Source of the DNA: Leptospira gomenensis
GTDB lineage: Bacteria > Spirochaetota > Leptospiria > Leptospirales > Leptospiraceae
Reading direction: 5' to 3'
Length of the DNA: 64,000 nucleotides
Assembly (NCBI RefSeq): GCF_004770155.1
Contig: NZ_RQFA01000014.1
Location: 1-64,000 of the forward strand
Shown here: positions 1 through 7,904 of the stretch, piece by piece
How positions within the stretch are numbered: position 1 is the stretch's first letter
Layout: every line of letters begins with the position of its first letter
The notes under the pieces: model-generated
The model's database searches: none
What the model saw: the letters and a program-made list of their open reading frames with translations, nothing else
Told to the model about the DNA's origin: nothing
Made by a program: the position numbers and the translations under genes

Positions 1-302
1 AAAGAACACGAGTTTAGAAGCAAAGCCGCGACGGAAAACGAAATTACAAACAAAGTTTAGAATCAAAACCCGATTAGAAAGCGCAAGACCACAATCGCGG
101 CGCAACAGAGAAAACCCCGACTCAATAAAATAAACTACGAACGGATCAAAAACAAAAAGCGATCGCCGACTTCCGTCAAAGTAGGAAACGGAAATCAACC
201 AAACGTCACTGCAAAACCAATCGAAACTTAGAAAAGGCGATGCGATCTTTTGTAACAAGAGCGGAGTTTAACAGTAACAAAAGAACACGAGTTTAGAAGC
301 AA
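1..302 (+). repeat. 23-bp direct repeat, two copies 279 bp apart
   Basis: The same 23 bases occur at 1-23 and 280-302, read directly from the sequence. The left copy starts at the window edge, so the repeat could be longer. No function is apparent. Confidence 0.7.
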
Positions 303-550
303 TGATCGACGTTTGTTGCGAGCGCCAACTACACCAAACTTCCAGCGCTCGCATACAAAAGCGGACAATCCACAGAAATCAGATGCGGCTCCGTACGTAG
401 TTCGAAACAAACCCTGCGAAGGAAAACGTAACGAAACATAACGCAACGCTCCGAACATCGGCGCGAATGAAGATTCGAAACAAAACCCGCGACCAAAACG
501 GCACAAAACAGAAGACAAAACGAAGAAACAAAAATGAAAACGCCGTTAAT

Positions 551-618
551 ACAAATACAAATACAAATACAAATACAAATACAAATACAAATACAAATAC
601 AAATACAAATACAAATAC
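551..618 (+). repeat. Hexanucleotide microsatellite (ACAAAT)n
   Basis: About eleven uninterrupted copies of ACAAAT fill 551-618. Such a perfect tract is prone to slipped-strand length change. No gene start or promoter next to it could be identified with confidence, so a phase-variation role is only a possibility. Confidence 0.9.
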
Positions 619-867
619 GAAACAAACCTCATCAAACCCGTTGCGCGGTGCGCATACTTCGCGTTCTTTTTGTTTTGCGTTGCACCGCGTTTCTCGTGAC
701 AACACCATATCACGCTTCTCGTGCGAGATCCCGTGGCTGCGGCTGGGTGGCCACTTGGCACAAACGTCCATCTCGCTTCCTCTTACATTTCCTGCGTGAG
801 CGGGCCGCAGGGCGCGAAGCGTCCTCGTAGAGGACGAGCGGGAATCCGTGAGCCCGGAGTCACGCGA

Positions 868-930
868 CTCGGAGCCGCCGGAATATTCCAAAAAATGAAT
901 GTAGTTCGGCCGACCACCGGCGGCTCCGAG
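868..930. repeat. Long perfect hairpin, 14-bp arms
   Basis: CTCGGAGCCGCCGG at 868-881 is exactly complementary to 917-930, with a 35-base loop. It lies 72 bases beyond the stop codon of the minus-strand TPR gene. There is no T-run next to it, so it is not a standard intrinsic terminator. A smaller hairpin, CGTCCTC-GTA-GAGGACG, lies just before it. Confidence 0.75.
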
Positions 931-1002
931 ACACGCCCCGAACCCCCTAAACCTGCTACCAAGGAGCAAAACGGGTAAATCTACGACCGGTTCGGAGTTT
1001 TT

Positions 1003-2109
1003 TTAATAATTTCTTTTTTGTATGATTTTACGAAGTTCTTTTACAAACGGAGAATTCTCTTCCGCATTCGGATTGATTCGATTCAGATACGCTTTGGCCC
1101 AGTTCTCTGCCTCTTCGTATTTTCCCTGCTCCGCATAAATTCGCGCAATCAGAGTCACCGCGCGTTCCTGCTGTTCTCCTTTTGAGTCCAACTCCGGTTT
1201 TTTACGTATCAATTTGATTGCCTGCAATAGATATCTTCTCGCGGAATCTTTTCTTTCGGTGACGGACAACATTTCCCCCAAGGATACAAGTGCGATCGTT
1301 TGAAAATTTTCCGGGGCTTCGGTGATCAATCGTAAGTACTGCGCTTCGGCTTCCTGAGTTTTTCCGTTTCCTCGCAAGGACCGAGCAACCTCGAATACGG
1401 CCTTCCACTTTTCTTCTTCGGAATCGATCTGTTCCGTGATCGTATTCGCGTCGTTAGACGATTCCGCCGTCAACCTCGCGCCCTCTAATCGGGCTGCGTT
1501 CGACGATTTTCCCTGCCCTCCCGCCTGATCGAATTCGCTCTTCGCGTTGTTTCTTTGATTTTCTCTAAGACGTAAAACTCCCCGCTTGTACCCACTCTCC
1601 GAAGGATCCTCTTTCTTTTTGTCCTTCTTCTTTTTCAAACTGGTTTTGGAAGAATTCGGCAACCGCGTTTGAGATACGTTCCCTTCCGAAACGACGGAGG
1701 TCGTTTCTCCTTTCGGGGCGACAACCTTCGTCCCTTTTTCAGATTCGTTTTTGTCTCCTTGGGATTCGGAGATCGTTTCGCTTGCCCTTGCCTCTCCACC
1801 TTCGCCCAAAGTAGAAGACGATTTTTTTTCTTCCGCGCCGATTCGACTCGAACTCGAGCTACTTGACCTCGTCGCTGCGTTAGTCGCGCTCTTTCCCGAC
1901 TCCTCTCGTTCTTCCGTTTCCCGACCGGAAAACGTTTCGACCTCGGCGGATTCTTCCGGAAACGGAAGCGGCATATCCGCAAACAAGGCTCCCCCGGAGC
2001 CCCGCGTCTTCCCTCCGAAACCGATTCCGATCGCGGACAAGAAATACAAACAGAAAAATAAAACGAAATAGTCGTTTCTGTAACGAACCTTCACTTCGAT
2101 CGCCTTCAT
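1003..2109 (-). CDS. Membrane-anchored TPR protein, low-complexity middle
   Basis: The 368-residue product has one hydrophobic N-terminal segment (about residues 14-32) that could be a signal anchor. A long Ser/Glu/Lys-rich low-complexity stretch (about 45-230) follows, and the C-terminal third (about 230-365) looks like tetratricopeptide helices (EAEAQYLRLI, YEEAENWAKAYL). TPR domains usually bind other proteins; the partner here is unknown. The ATG overlaps the stop of the upstream minus-strand gene in an ATGA arrangement (2106-2109), so the two are probably translated together. The function is not recognised. Confidence 0.75.
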   Translation of the reverse strand: MKAIEVKVRYRNDYFVLFFCLYFLSAIGIGFGGKTRGSGGALFADMPLPFPEESAEVETFSGRETEEREESGKSATNAATRSSSSSSSRIGAEEKKSSSTLGEGGEARASETISESQGDKNESEKGTKVVAPKGETTSVVSEGNVSQTRLPNSSKTSLKKKKDKKKEDPSESGYKRGVLRLRENQRNNAKSEFDQAGGQGKSSNAARLEGARLTAESSNDANTITEQIDSEEEKWKAVFEVARSLRGNGKTQEAEAQYLRLITEAPENFQTIALVSLGEMLSVTERKDSARRYLLQAIKLIRKKPELDSKGEQQERAVTLIARIYAEQGKYEEAENWAKAYLNRINPNAEENSPFVKELRKIIQKRNY

Positions 2110-2744
2110 CGTATTTCCGAGGAGCCCCGAGAACCAGTTCCCGTAGAATTCGATCGCGGAGGACGAATCAAATTCGGTCGATCCCCTTCCCCCTTACTTC
2201 CGTTCGAAGCATTTCTGTCAGGAGAAAGTACACCCGGGTCTTCTCCTCGATGCAAATCGGGTTTTTTCTCCCGATCCTCCGTCGGAAGTGCGTCGCTTTC
2301 GGTGGGCAGTTTCGGAGTTCCGACTCCCTCTCTTCTGCCTTCCCGCAGAGAATCCTTTCCTTCCGGAGAATTCGTTTCCGGAAGGAGCTCGTTCTTCTGC
2401 CTTTCCCGCTCATATCGATCGATTTCCAACGAGGAAGAATTCTCCGAACGAAAACCCGATAACTCAGGATCGCTATAACGAATCGACCTTCGTTTCCTGT
2501 TATAATTGCGTTCAATATCTTCCAAAAAAAGGGCTTTTCGATCCAGTTCCTTGGCTTGGTCGTCGAAAGCCGCCCCTTCTTTTCCCCTCTGAATCCCGAT
2601 CAGAACCGCCAGAGAAACACCTAAAACGGCCAAAGAAACACCCGTGTAAAGAAGAGTCTTTTGCACCTGGGGAGGCAAATTCCTCGAAAGCTGATCGATC
2701 GAAGACATCCCCGATTGAAGTTTATCTTTGAAATTGAGATCCAT
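2106..2744 (-). CDS. Hypothetical single-pass membrane protein
   Basis: The start is placed at the ATG at 2744 (product MDLNFKDKLQ...), not 78 bases upstream, because the longer form adds a basic stretch unlike the rest. The 212-residue product has a short polar N-terminus, one membrane segment at about residues 30-50, and a long hydrophilic Arg/Glu/Ser-rich tail without domains I recognise. It shares an ATGA overlap with the downstream TPR gene, suggesting a two-gene operon working at the membrane. Confidence is good that it is coding and low for function. Confidence 0.65.
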   Translation of the reverse strand: MDLNFKDKLQSGMSSIDQLSRNLPPQVQKTLLYTGVSLAVLGVSLAVLIGIQRGKEGAAFDDQAKELDRKALFLEDIERNYNRKRRSIRYSDPELSGFRSENSSSLEIDRYERERQKNELLPETNSPEGKDSLREGRREGVGTPKLPTESDALPTEDREKKPDLHRGEDPGVLSPDRNASNGSKGEGDRPNLIRPPRSNSTGTGSRGSSEIR

Positions 2745-2878
2745 CGTATTATTCTCGGACGTTTTCGAAATTCTACCGAGAAAGAGAAACTTCGCACGCA
2801 CTTTTTTTGAGGACAAATCCAAGGAAAATCAGGTTCTCTTTTCTTGAGATCTTTTCTCAAAAAAAGGAAAAAGGAAGG

Positions 2879-2906
2879 ACTATATTCGATTTCCCCCATT
2901 TTTCAA
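2879..2906 (-). promoter_or_regulatory. Candidate sigma70 promoter for the 2744 operon
   Basis: On the minus strand, TTGAAA and TATAGT are separated by 16 bases. It would give a leader of roughly 125 bases before the ATG at 2744. This is a sequence match only. Confidence 0.4.
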
Positions 2907-3027
2907 CAACCGAAAGCGCAAACGGACCGCTTGACAATTATCATGCCGTTTCTCTTCGAAGCACGCCTCCGATTTCTTCCCTTACTTAACCGGTTTGAAT
3001 ATAAGGTAAAATTGATAGGATTTCGAA

Positions 3028-3075
3028 AAAGTAGAAGACATTCGTAATTTATAAATATTGAATATCTTCTACTTT
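3028..3075. promoter_or_regulatory. Inverted repeat upstream of ccoN
   Basis: AAAGTAGAAGA at 3028-3038 pairs exactly with TCTTCTACTTT at 3065-3075, around an AT-rich 26-base centre. It ends 50 bases before the ccoN start. It could be a regulator site or an mRNA leader hairpin; no known consensus matches. Confidence 0.5.
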
Positions 3076-3125
3076 ACGAAACTTTTTAAATCGAAAGGAA
3101 TAATCGAATCGGGAGACAAAATCTC

Positions 3126-4547
3126 ATGAGCCAAACGAACGCCAAATACAACGATTCCATCGTAAAAGGGTTCATCATATCGGCTATGATTTGGGGCGTC
3201 GCCTCCATGTTAGTGGGGGTCCTCGCCGCATTTCAGATGGTTTATCCGGAACTGAATTTCACTCAGTATTTCAGTTTCGGAAGAATCAGACCATTACACA
3301 CGAACGCGGCGATATTCGGTTTCGCATTGAGCATCATCTTTGCGACCGCCTATCATCTCATTCAAAGGTTATGCCGGGTTAGAATCTGGAGCGACACCCT
3401 GGCAAACATTCATTTCGTATTATACAACCTGACGATCGTCCTGGCTGCGATCACGCTTCCGCTTGGACTCAATCAGTCCAAGGAATACGCGGAGTTGGAA
3501 TGGCCGCTCGACCTTTTGATCGTGGTCTGGTTTGTGATCTTTATAATCAATTTTTTCGCGACCATTTTCACGAGAGAGGAGAAACAACTTTACGCGGCTA
3601 TATGGTTTTACATCGCGTCTTTCGTGACCGTTCCGATTCTTTTTATCGTGAACAATCTTTCGATTCCAGTCGGTTTGGGAAAATCCTATTCGATCTTTTC
3701 CGGGGTTTACGACGCGAACATCCAGTGGTGGTACGGCCATAACGCGGTAGCATTCGTTTTGACGACTCCGTTTTTGGGATTGATGTATTATTACTTTCCG
3801 AAACATATAAAACAACCGATCTATAGTCACAGACTTTCGATCATCCATTTTTGGTCTCTGATCTTCATCTACATTTGGGCCGGCCCGCACCACTTGCTCA
3901 ACACACCTCTTCCAGAGTGGTTACAAACGACCGGAATGGCGTTTTCGATTATGCTCTGGATGCCTTCCTGGGGAGGAATGTTGAACGGATTCCTAACCTT
4001 GACCCAAGCCAAGGAAAAAATCAAAACGGACGCACTTCTCAAGATGATGCTCGTGGGGATCACGTTCTACGGAATGTCCACGTTCGAAGGACCGTTGTTG
4101 TCTATCCGTTCGATCAGCGCGCTCGGTCACAACACGGATTGGATCGTCGGTCACGTCCACTCCGGAACCTTAGGTTGGGTCGGAATGATGTCCTTTGCCG
4201 CAATCTATTATCTCGTACCTAGATTATGGAATTCTAATCTTTATTCCGAAAAACTCGCTAACGTCCACTTCTGGCTCGCGACCCTCGGAATTCTACTTTA
4301 TATCGTTTCGATGTGGGTTTCGGGAATCACGGAGGGATCCATGTGGAGAGCCGTTGACGAAAAAGGATTTTTACAATATCCGAATTGGGTACAGATCACC
4401 GAAGTACTCAAACCCTTCCGTTTTGCAAGAGGTGTGGCAGGAACCTTGTATCTGAGCGGGGTTTTCGTCATGATCTATAACGTGATTAAGACGATTAAAA
4501 ACTCCGGATCCGGTTTTCAGGAAGCGGATTTGAGAGTGAAGGAATAA
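3126..4547 (+). CDS. ccoN: Cytochrome c oxidase cbb3-type, subunit I
   Basis: This is the catalytic haem-copper subunit of the high-affinity cbb3 oxidase, which reduces oxygen to water and pumps protons at the inner membrane. The 473-residue product has about twelve membrane segments, the haem-ligand region with LHTNAAIFGF near residue 57, WYGHNAVAFVLTTP near 200, and HVHSGTLGW near 343. All are characteristic of CcoN rather than aa3 oxidases, and the length is normal for the family. It is the first gene of a tightly packed ccoNOQP-GHIS locus, with ccoO 11 bases downstream. Haem and copper ligands appear intact. Confidence 0.97.
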   Translation: MSQTNAKYNDSIVKGFIISAMIWGVASMLVGVLAAFQMVYPELNFTQYFSFGRIRPLHTNAAIFGFALSIIFATAYHLIQRLCRVRIWSDTLANIHFVLYNLTIVLAAITLPLGLNQSKEYAELEWPLDLLIVVWFVIFIINFFATIFTREEKQLYAAIWFYIASFVTVPILFIVNNLSIPVGLGKSYSIFSGVYDANIQWWYGHNAVAFVLTTPFLGLMYYYFPKHIKQPIYSHRLSIIHFWSLIFIYIWAGPHHLLNTPLPEWLQTTGMAFSIMLWMPSWGGMLNGFLTLTQAKEKIKTDALLKMMLVGITFYGMSTFEGPLLSIRSISALGHNTDWIVGHVHSGTLGWVGMMSFAAIYYLVPRLWNSNLYSEKLANVHFWLATLGILLYIVSMWVSGITEGSMWRAVDEKGFLQYPNWVQITEVLKPFRFARGVAGTLYLSGVFVMIYNVIKTIKNSGSGFQEADLRVKE

Positions 4548-4558
4548 GGAGCGAACGT

Positions 4559-5248
4559 ATGAAATTATTCGACATTCTTTTGGATTGGTTTTCCGGTTTT
4601 ACGGATAAGTGGGAAAAACAAGGAGTTAAATTTACCGTTTATACGACGATCGCCGTTTTGATCGGCGGAATTTTCGAATTGATTCCTCCGTTTTTCATCT
4701 CGAGAACGGCGGTCCCGATTCAAGGAGTAAAGCCGTTCTCCGCTTTGGAATTGGCGGGAAGAGACGTCTATCAAAAGGAAGGATGTATCAACTGTCATAC
4801 GCAGATGGTTCGTCCTTTCAAATGGGAAGTGGATCGATTCGACCCGTCGAAGGCCTACGGAAGAGACGGTTATTCCAAAGCGGGTGAATTCGTCTACGAC
4901 CATCCGTTTCTCTGGGGATCAAAACGCACCGGTCCCGACTTGGCGCACGAATCACAAATCCAACCTTCGTATGCTTGGCATAAAACACATCTGATCAATC
5001 CGAGGGATACTTCTCCCGGATCCGTTATGCCCGCTTACCCTTGGCTTTTCGAACCCTCGGCTACTTTGGACGCAAAGGAAATCGTAAGTCACATGAAAGG
5101 GTTAGCAAAGGTGGGGGTTCCCTATACGGAAGCGGACTACGCCGCTGCCCAAAAGGAATTGGAAGGAAAGACGGAAGGTGATGCAATCATCGCGTATCTT
5201 CTCAAATTAGGAAAGGACACCGCAGAATTGTCCAAGTCCATACAGTGA
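4559..5248 (+). CDS. ccoO: Cytochrome c oxidase cbb3-type, subunit II (monohaem)
   Basis: CcoO is the membrane-anchored monohaem cytochrome c that feeds electrons to CcoN. The 229-residue product has an N-terminal membrane anchor (about 26-50) and one haem c motif, CINCH, at residues 76-80, followed by TQMVRPF, typical of CcoO. A distal Met in SVMPAYPWLF is the likely second iron ligand. It is preceded by a good ribosome binding site (AAGGAGCG) and lies between ccoN and ccoQ. Confidence 0.97.
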   Translation: MKLFDILLDWFSGFTDKWEKQGVKFTVYTTIAVLIGGIFELIPPFFISRTAVPIQGVKPFSALELAGRDVYQKEGCINCHTQMVRPFKWEVDRFDPSKAYGRDGYSKAGEFVYDHPFLWGSKRTGPDLAHESQIQPSYAWHKTHLINPRDTSPGSVMPAYPWLFEPSATLDAKEIVSHMKGLAKVGVPYTEADYAAAQKELEGKTEGDAIIAYLLKLGKDTAELSKSIQ

Positions 5249-5255
5249 GGCCGGA

Positions 5256-5402
5256 ATGGAACTCGAACTGATACAAATTTATAAGTTTGCAAGACTGCCG
5301 TTGCTCGTTCTTGCGATCGTGTTGATCACGGCGTACGTGTACAACAAAAAAAGGAAAACCCAAATGGAAGAGCCCAAGTTTAGAATGTTGGAGGAGGATT
5401 GA
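5256..5402 (+). CDS. ccoQ: CcoQ/FixQ-like small oxidase subunit
   Basis: A 48-residue open frame begins at the ATG at 5256, seven bases after the ccoO stop, and ends three bases before ccoP. The product begins MELELIQIYKFARL, has one membrane segment (about residues 13-29), then a short basic and acidic tail ending MLEED. Size, topology and position between ccoO and ccoP are those of CcoQ, which stabilises the cbb3 complex. Primary sequence is poorly conserved in this family, so the call rests mainly on context. Confidence 0.85.
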   Translation: MELELIQIYKFARLPLLVLAIVLITAYVYNKKRKTQMEEPKFRMLEED

Positions 5403-5405
5403 TCC

Positions 5406-5939
5406 ATGACTCACGATTCAAATAAGGAATTCGACGGAATCAGACAGGAAGACAATCCGATGCCGGAATGGTGGAAATGGATCTTCGTAATCTGCGTGGT
5501 ATTCGCGATCGGTTATTCGATCTACTTTCACAAGTATTCTCAATGGGGACAGGAAGTCGCATACGAAAACGAAGTCAAGGAACACGAAACGAAATTTCCG
5601 AAAGCGGTCGAGATACAAAGCGACGACGGAAGCAATCCTTTACGTGGAAACGCGCAAGCGATCGCGGAAGGCGAAAAACTTTTCAAGACCGTCTGCGCGG
5701 CCTGTCACGGTCCTACCGGACAAGGTCTGGTCGGACCAAACCTTGTGGACGCGGAGTGGATCCACGGAACTACCGATTTAGAAGTTTATAATACGATCAT
5801 GAAAGGAATCACGGTCGAAAAAACCAAACTCGGTAGAGGACCGATGCCTCCGCACGAAAATTCACTCGGAGGAGAAAAAGTGTATCAAGTAATGGCTTGG
5901 CTCGCTTCTCAAAATCCGAGTCTAAAGGCATCCCGATAA
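5406..5939 (+). CDS. ccoP: Cytochrome c oxidase cbb3-type, subunit III, single-haem form
   Basis: The product is a membrane-anchored cytochrome c with the CcoP N-terminus (DGIRQEDNPMPEWWKWIF), a membrane segment at about residues 21-39 and one haem c domain with CAACH at 97-101 and a Met ligand region in GRGPMPPH. Typical CcoP is near 300 residues with two CXXCH motifs; this one has 177 residues and only one. The reading frame is intact with a normal C-terminal helix (VYQVMAWLASQNP), so it looks like a natural short form, not a frameshifted gene. It closes the structural part of the operon. Confidence 0.93.
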   Translation: MTHDSNKEFDGIRQEDNPMPEWWKWIFVICVVFAIGYSIYFHKYSQWGQEVAYENEVKEHETKFPKAVEIQSDDGSNPLRGNAQAIAEGEKLFKTVCAACHGPTGQGLVGPNLVDAEWIHGTTDLEVYNTIMKGITVEKTKLGRGPMPPHENSLGGEKVYQVMAWLASQNPSLKASR

Positions 5940-5951
5940 ATTGAAGTTTTT

Positions 5952-5989
5952 CCGCTTTTACGTTTTGAAATTCCGGGACGTAAAAGCGG
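5952..5989 (+). promoter_or_regulatory. Hairpin between ccoP and ccoG
   Basis: CCGCTTTTACGT at 5952-5963 pairs exactly with 5978-5989 across a 14-base loop, 12 bases after the ccoP stop. No T-run follows, so full termination is unlikely. It may stabilise the ccoNOQP message or set a lower level for the assembly genes. Confidence 0.55.
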
Positions 5990-6054
5990 ACGTTCGAAAC
6001 TCGAAGACGAAACCGCACTCGGTTCCGCTTTGAAAAATCAAAAGGAGAACTTGA

Positions 6055-7386
6055 ATGGTAATCTCCAGACATATCACGGGTAAAATCCGTTCCGCACGTT
6101 ACGCGGTGGAAGCGGTTTTGATCCCACTCTATCTTTTTTTACCTTGGCTTCGCTGGGAGGGTCATCCATGGATCCGCCTCGATATTCCCGCCCGTAAATT
6201 CTACCTACTCGGAAATATCTTCACCCCGCAAGAAGGTTACTTTCTTCATCTATTCCTGATCACGATGGGCCTTTCGTTGTTTTTCTTTACCACTCTGATC
6301 GGACGGGTATGGTGCGGATGGGCCTGTCCGCAAACCGTTTTTACGGATCTTTTCGATTGGATCGGAAGGAGTGTCCTCGGTTCCAAATACGGTAAGAAGG
6401 ACGCGCCCTTTTTCGGGAAGGTTTTCGTACATTTTTTATGGATCACCGTATCACTGTTAGGCGCTCTCGCATGGATTTCGTATTTCGCGGACCCCTACGA
6501 AATGATAAGCGACGTCCGAGCGTCTTCGTTTTGGATCACTCCACCGGTTTGGATTTATTTCACCGGATTTTTTACCGCCACTCTCTACGCAGATATGGCC
6601 TTTGTTCGCGAACAATTCTGCAAATACGCCTGCCCTTACGCTAGATTCCAAACCGTAATGATGGACGCGGATTCGGTGAATATTACGTACGATTTCAAAC
6701 GCGGGGAACCGAGAAGGAAAGCCGGCGTACAAGAGGGTGATTGCACTGCGTGTAACCTTTGTTTGGTGGTATGTCCCACCGGAATCGACATACGCGAAGG
6801 TGTTAACGTAGGTTGTATCGCTTGCGGAAAATGTTCGGACGCCTGCACCAAAACCATGGGAAAAGAAGGAAAAAAAACGCTCATCGGATATTTTTCCGAA
6901 AATCAGGCGAAACAACCGGGAACACCGATTCGGTGGATACGACCCAGAAGTATCGTCTACGGAACTCTTTTGACGTGCGTGTTGATTACCGCATTCGTTC
7001 TGTTATACGAAAGAACGCCAATGTATGCGAACATACTTCCGGACCGAATCATCCAACCGATGGAGGTTCCAGGCGGAGTCGTAAGAAATTTCTACAACGG
7101 GAACCTGCTCAACCTGACATTCGAAAAAAGGACCTGGAATCTAAGGATCGTCGATTCGACGTTACGCACACCGGTAAGGATCCTTATGGGAGGAACCGAG
7201 ATTCCGTCCTTACAAGTGGAAGGAAACGGCTCCGAGAATTTTCGCGTCATTTTGGAAGCCGGCATTCAACCGGAAGATCGCCTGATTCATACACACAAAA
7301 TTTCGTTGGAACTTCAGGACGTTGAGAACGAAAAAAATAGAATGAAAAAGACGGTTCCGTTTTTAATACCGCAAAACGGGCGTTAA
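6055..7386 (+). CDS. ccoG: Cytochrome c oxidase accessory protein CcoG/FixG
   Basis: CcoG is a polyferredoxin that reduces copper for cbb3 assembly. The 443-residue product has several membrane segments, the FixG signature GRVWCGWACPQTVFTDLF near residue 83, a second CKYACPYARFQ near 190, and two 4Fe-4S ferredoxin motifs at about residues 230-265 (CTACNLCLVVCP and CIACGKCSDAC). A periplasmic immunoglobulin-like C-terminal domain follows (about 330-443). It is preceded by AAGGAG. The length is normal for the family and it heads the ccoGHIS half of the locus. Confidence 0.95.
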   Translation: MVISRHITGKIRSARYAVEAVLIPLYLFLPWLRWEGHPWIRLDIPARKFYLLGNIFTPQEGYFLHLFLITMGLSLFFFTTLIGRVWCGWACPQTVFTDLFDWIGRSVLGSKYGKKDAPFFGKVFVHFLWITVSLLGALAWISYFADPYEMISDVRASSFWITPPVWIYFTGFFTATLYADMAFVREQFCKYACPYARFQTVMMDADSVNITYDFKRGEPRRKAGVQEGDCTACNLCLVVCPTGIDIREGVNVGCIACGKCSDACTKTMGKEGKKTLIGYFSENQAKQPGTPIRWIRPRSIVYGTLLTCVLITAFVLLYERTPMYANILPDRIIQPMEVPGGVVRNFYNGNLLNLTFEKRTWNLRIVDSTLRTPVRILMGGTEIPSLQVEGNGSENFRVILEAGIQPEDRLIHTHKISLELQDVENEKNRMKKTVPFLIPQNGR

Positions 7387-7397
7387 GGAAAAATAAA

Positions 7398-7892
7398 ATG
7401 GCTCTGCATAAAAGTATGAAAGTCGCTTTCGTTTGGGTGGGGATCGCTTTTGTCGCATTAATTTCGGCTACCGCAATAACGATCCGATACGCGAGCGAAG
7501 GTTATACGGGCCCGATCGAAAAAGAATATTACGAAAAAGGATTAAACTACGAAAAGGCTATTCTGGAGCAGAAAAACATGATCGCTGCGGGATATTCTTT
7601 CGACGGTGATTTATTTTCTAAGGAACCCAAACTCGAACGTGGAAAAAATCGGACCATTATCCGTTTTTCGAAATCGGGCGCGGCGATCACCGGAGCGAAA
7701 CTCGAAATCCAACTCGAACGGTCCGCCACCGATCTTTGGAATCGAACGATCCAATTGAAAGAGGATTCTAAACGCCCCGGAGAATATTCCGGAATTCTTG
7801 AGTTCTCGGAAACGGGTCGTTGGATCCTGACCGTAAAAGGGGAAAACTCCGGCAAAACTCTAAGGCGTACGTTCGAGGTGGAAATTCGCTAA
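7398..7892 (+). CDS. ccoH: FixH/CcoH family protein
   Basis: CcoH is needed for stable cbb3 assembly. The 164-residue product has one N-terminal membrane segment (about 8-28), then the typical sequence GPIEKEYYEKGLNYEKAI, which matches the FixH family (EXYYXKGLNYXXXI), then a periplasmic beta-rich domain. It lies 11 bases after ccoG and 12 before ccoI, the standard gene order. Confidence 0.93.
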   Translation: MALHKSMKVAFVWVGIAFVALISATAITIRYASEGYTGPIEKEYYEKGLNYEKAILEQKNMIAAGYSFDGDLFSKEPKLERGKNRTIIRFSKSGAAITGAKLEIQLERSATDLWNRTIQLKEDSKRPGEYSGILEFSETGRWILTVKGENSGKTLRRTFEVEIR

Positions 7893-7904
7893 ACGGCGCA
7901 ATCT

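Larger units (their letters stand above)
1..1002. other. Gene-free left end, A-rich and repetitive
   Basis: No convincing gene is seen here. The stretch is A-rich on the plus strand. A 23-base direct repeat beginning AAAGAACACGAG lies at 1-23 and again at 280-302. A hexanucleotide microsatellite and a GC-rich multi-palindromic block (about 780-960) follow. Open frames that cross it owe their length to the six-base repeat, which contains no stop codon. It may be decayed or intergenic repeat DNA. The left part is cut by the window edge. Confidence 0.6.
2745..3125. other. Divergent intergenic region before ccoN
   Basis: This 381-base spacer separates the minus-strand membrane-protein operon from the plus-strand oxidase operon and must hold promoters for both. 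A minus-strand sigma70-like promoter (2879-2906) and an inverted repeat 50 bases before ccoN (3028-3075) are listed separately. A TTGACA at 2931 has no good -10 partner. No gene is seen. Confidence 0.6.

Noticed and set aside
467..830. Frames coding poly-(Asn-Thr) or poly-(Ile-Gln) at the left end
   Set aside because: They exist only because the ACAAAT tract lacks stops in several frames; flanking sequence is not protein-like.
2931..2960. TTGACA at 2931 as a ccoN promoter
   Set aside because: No acceptable -10 box lies 16-18 bases downstream.
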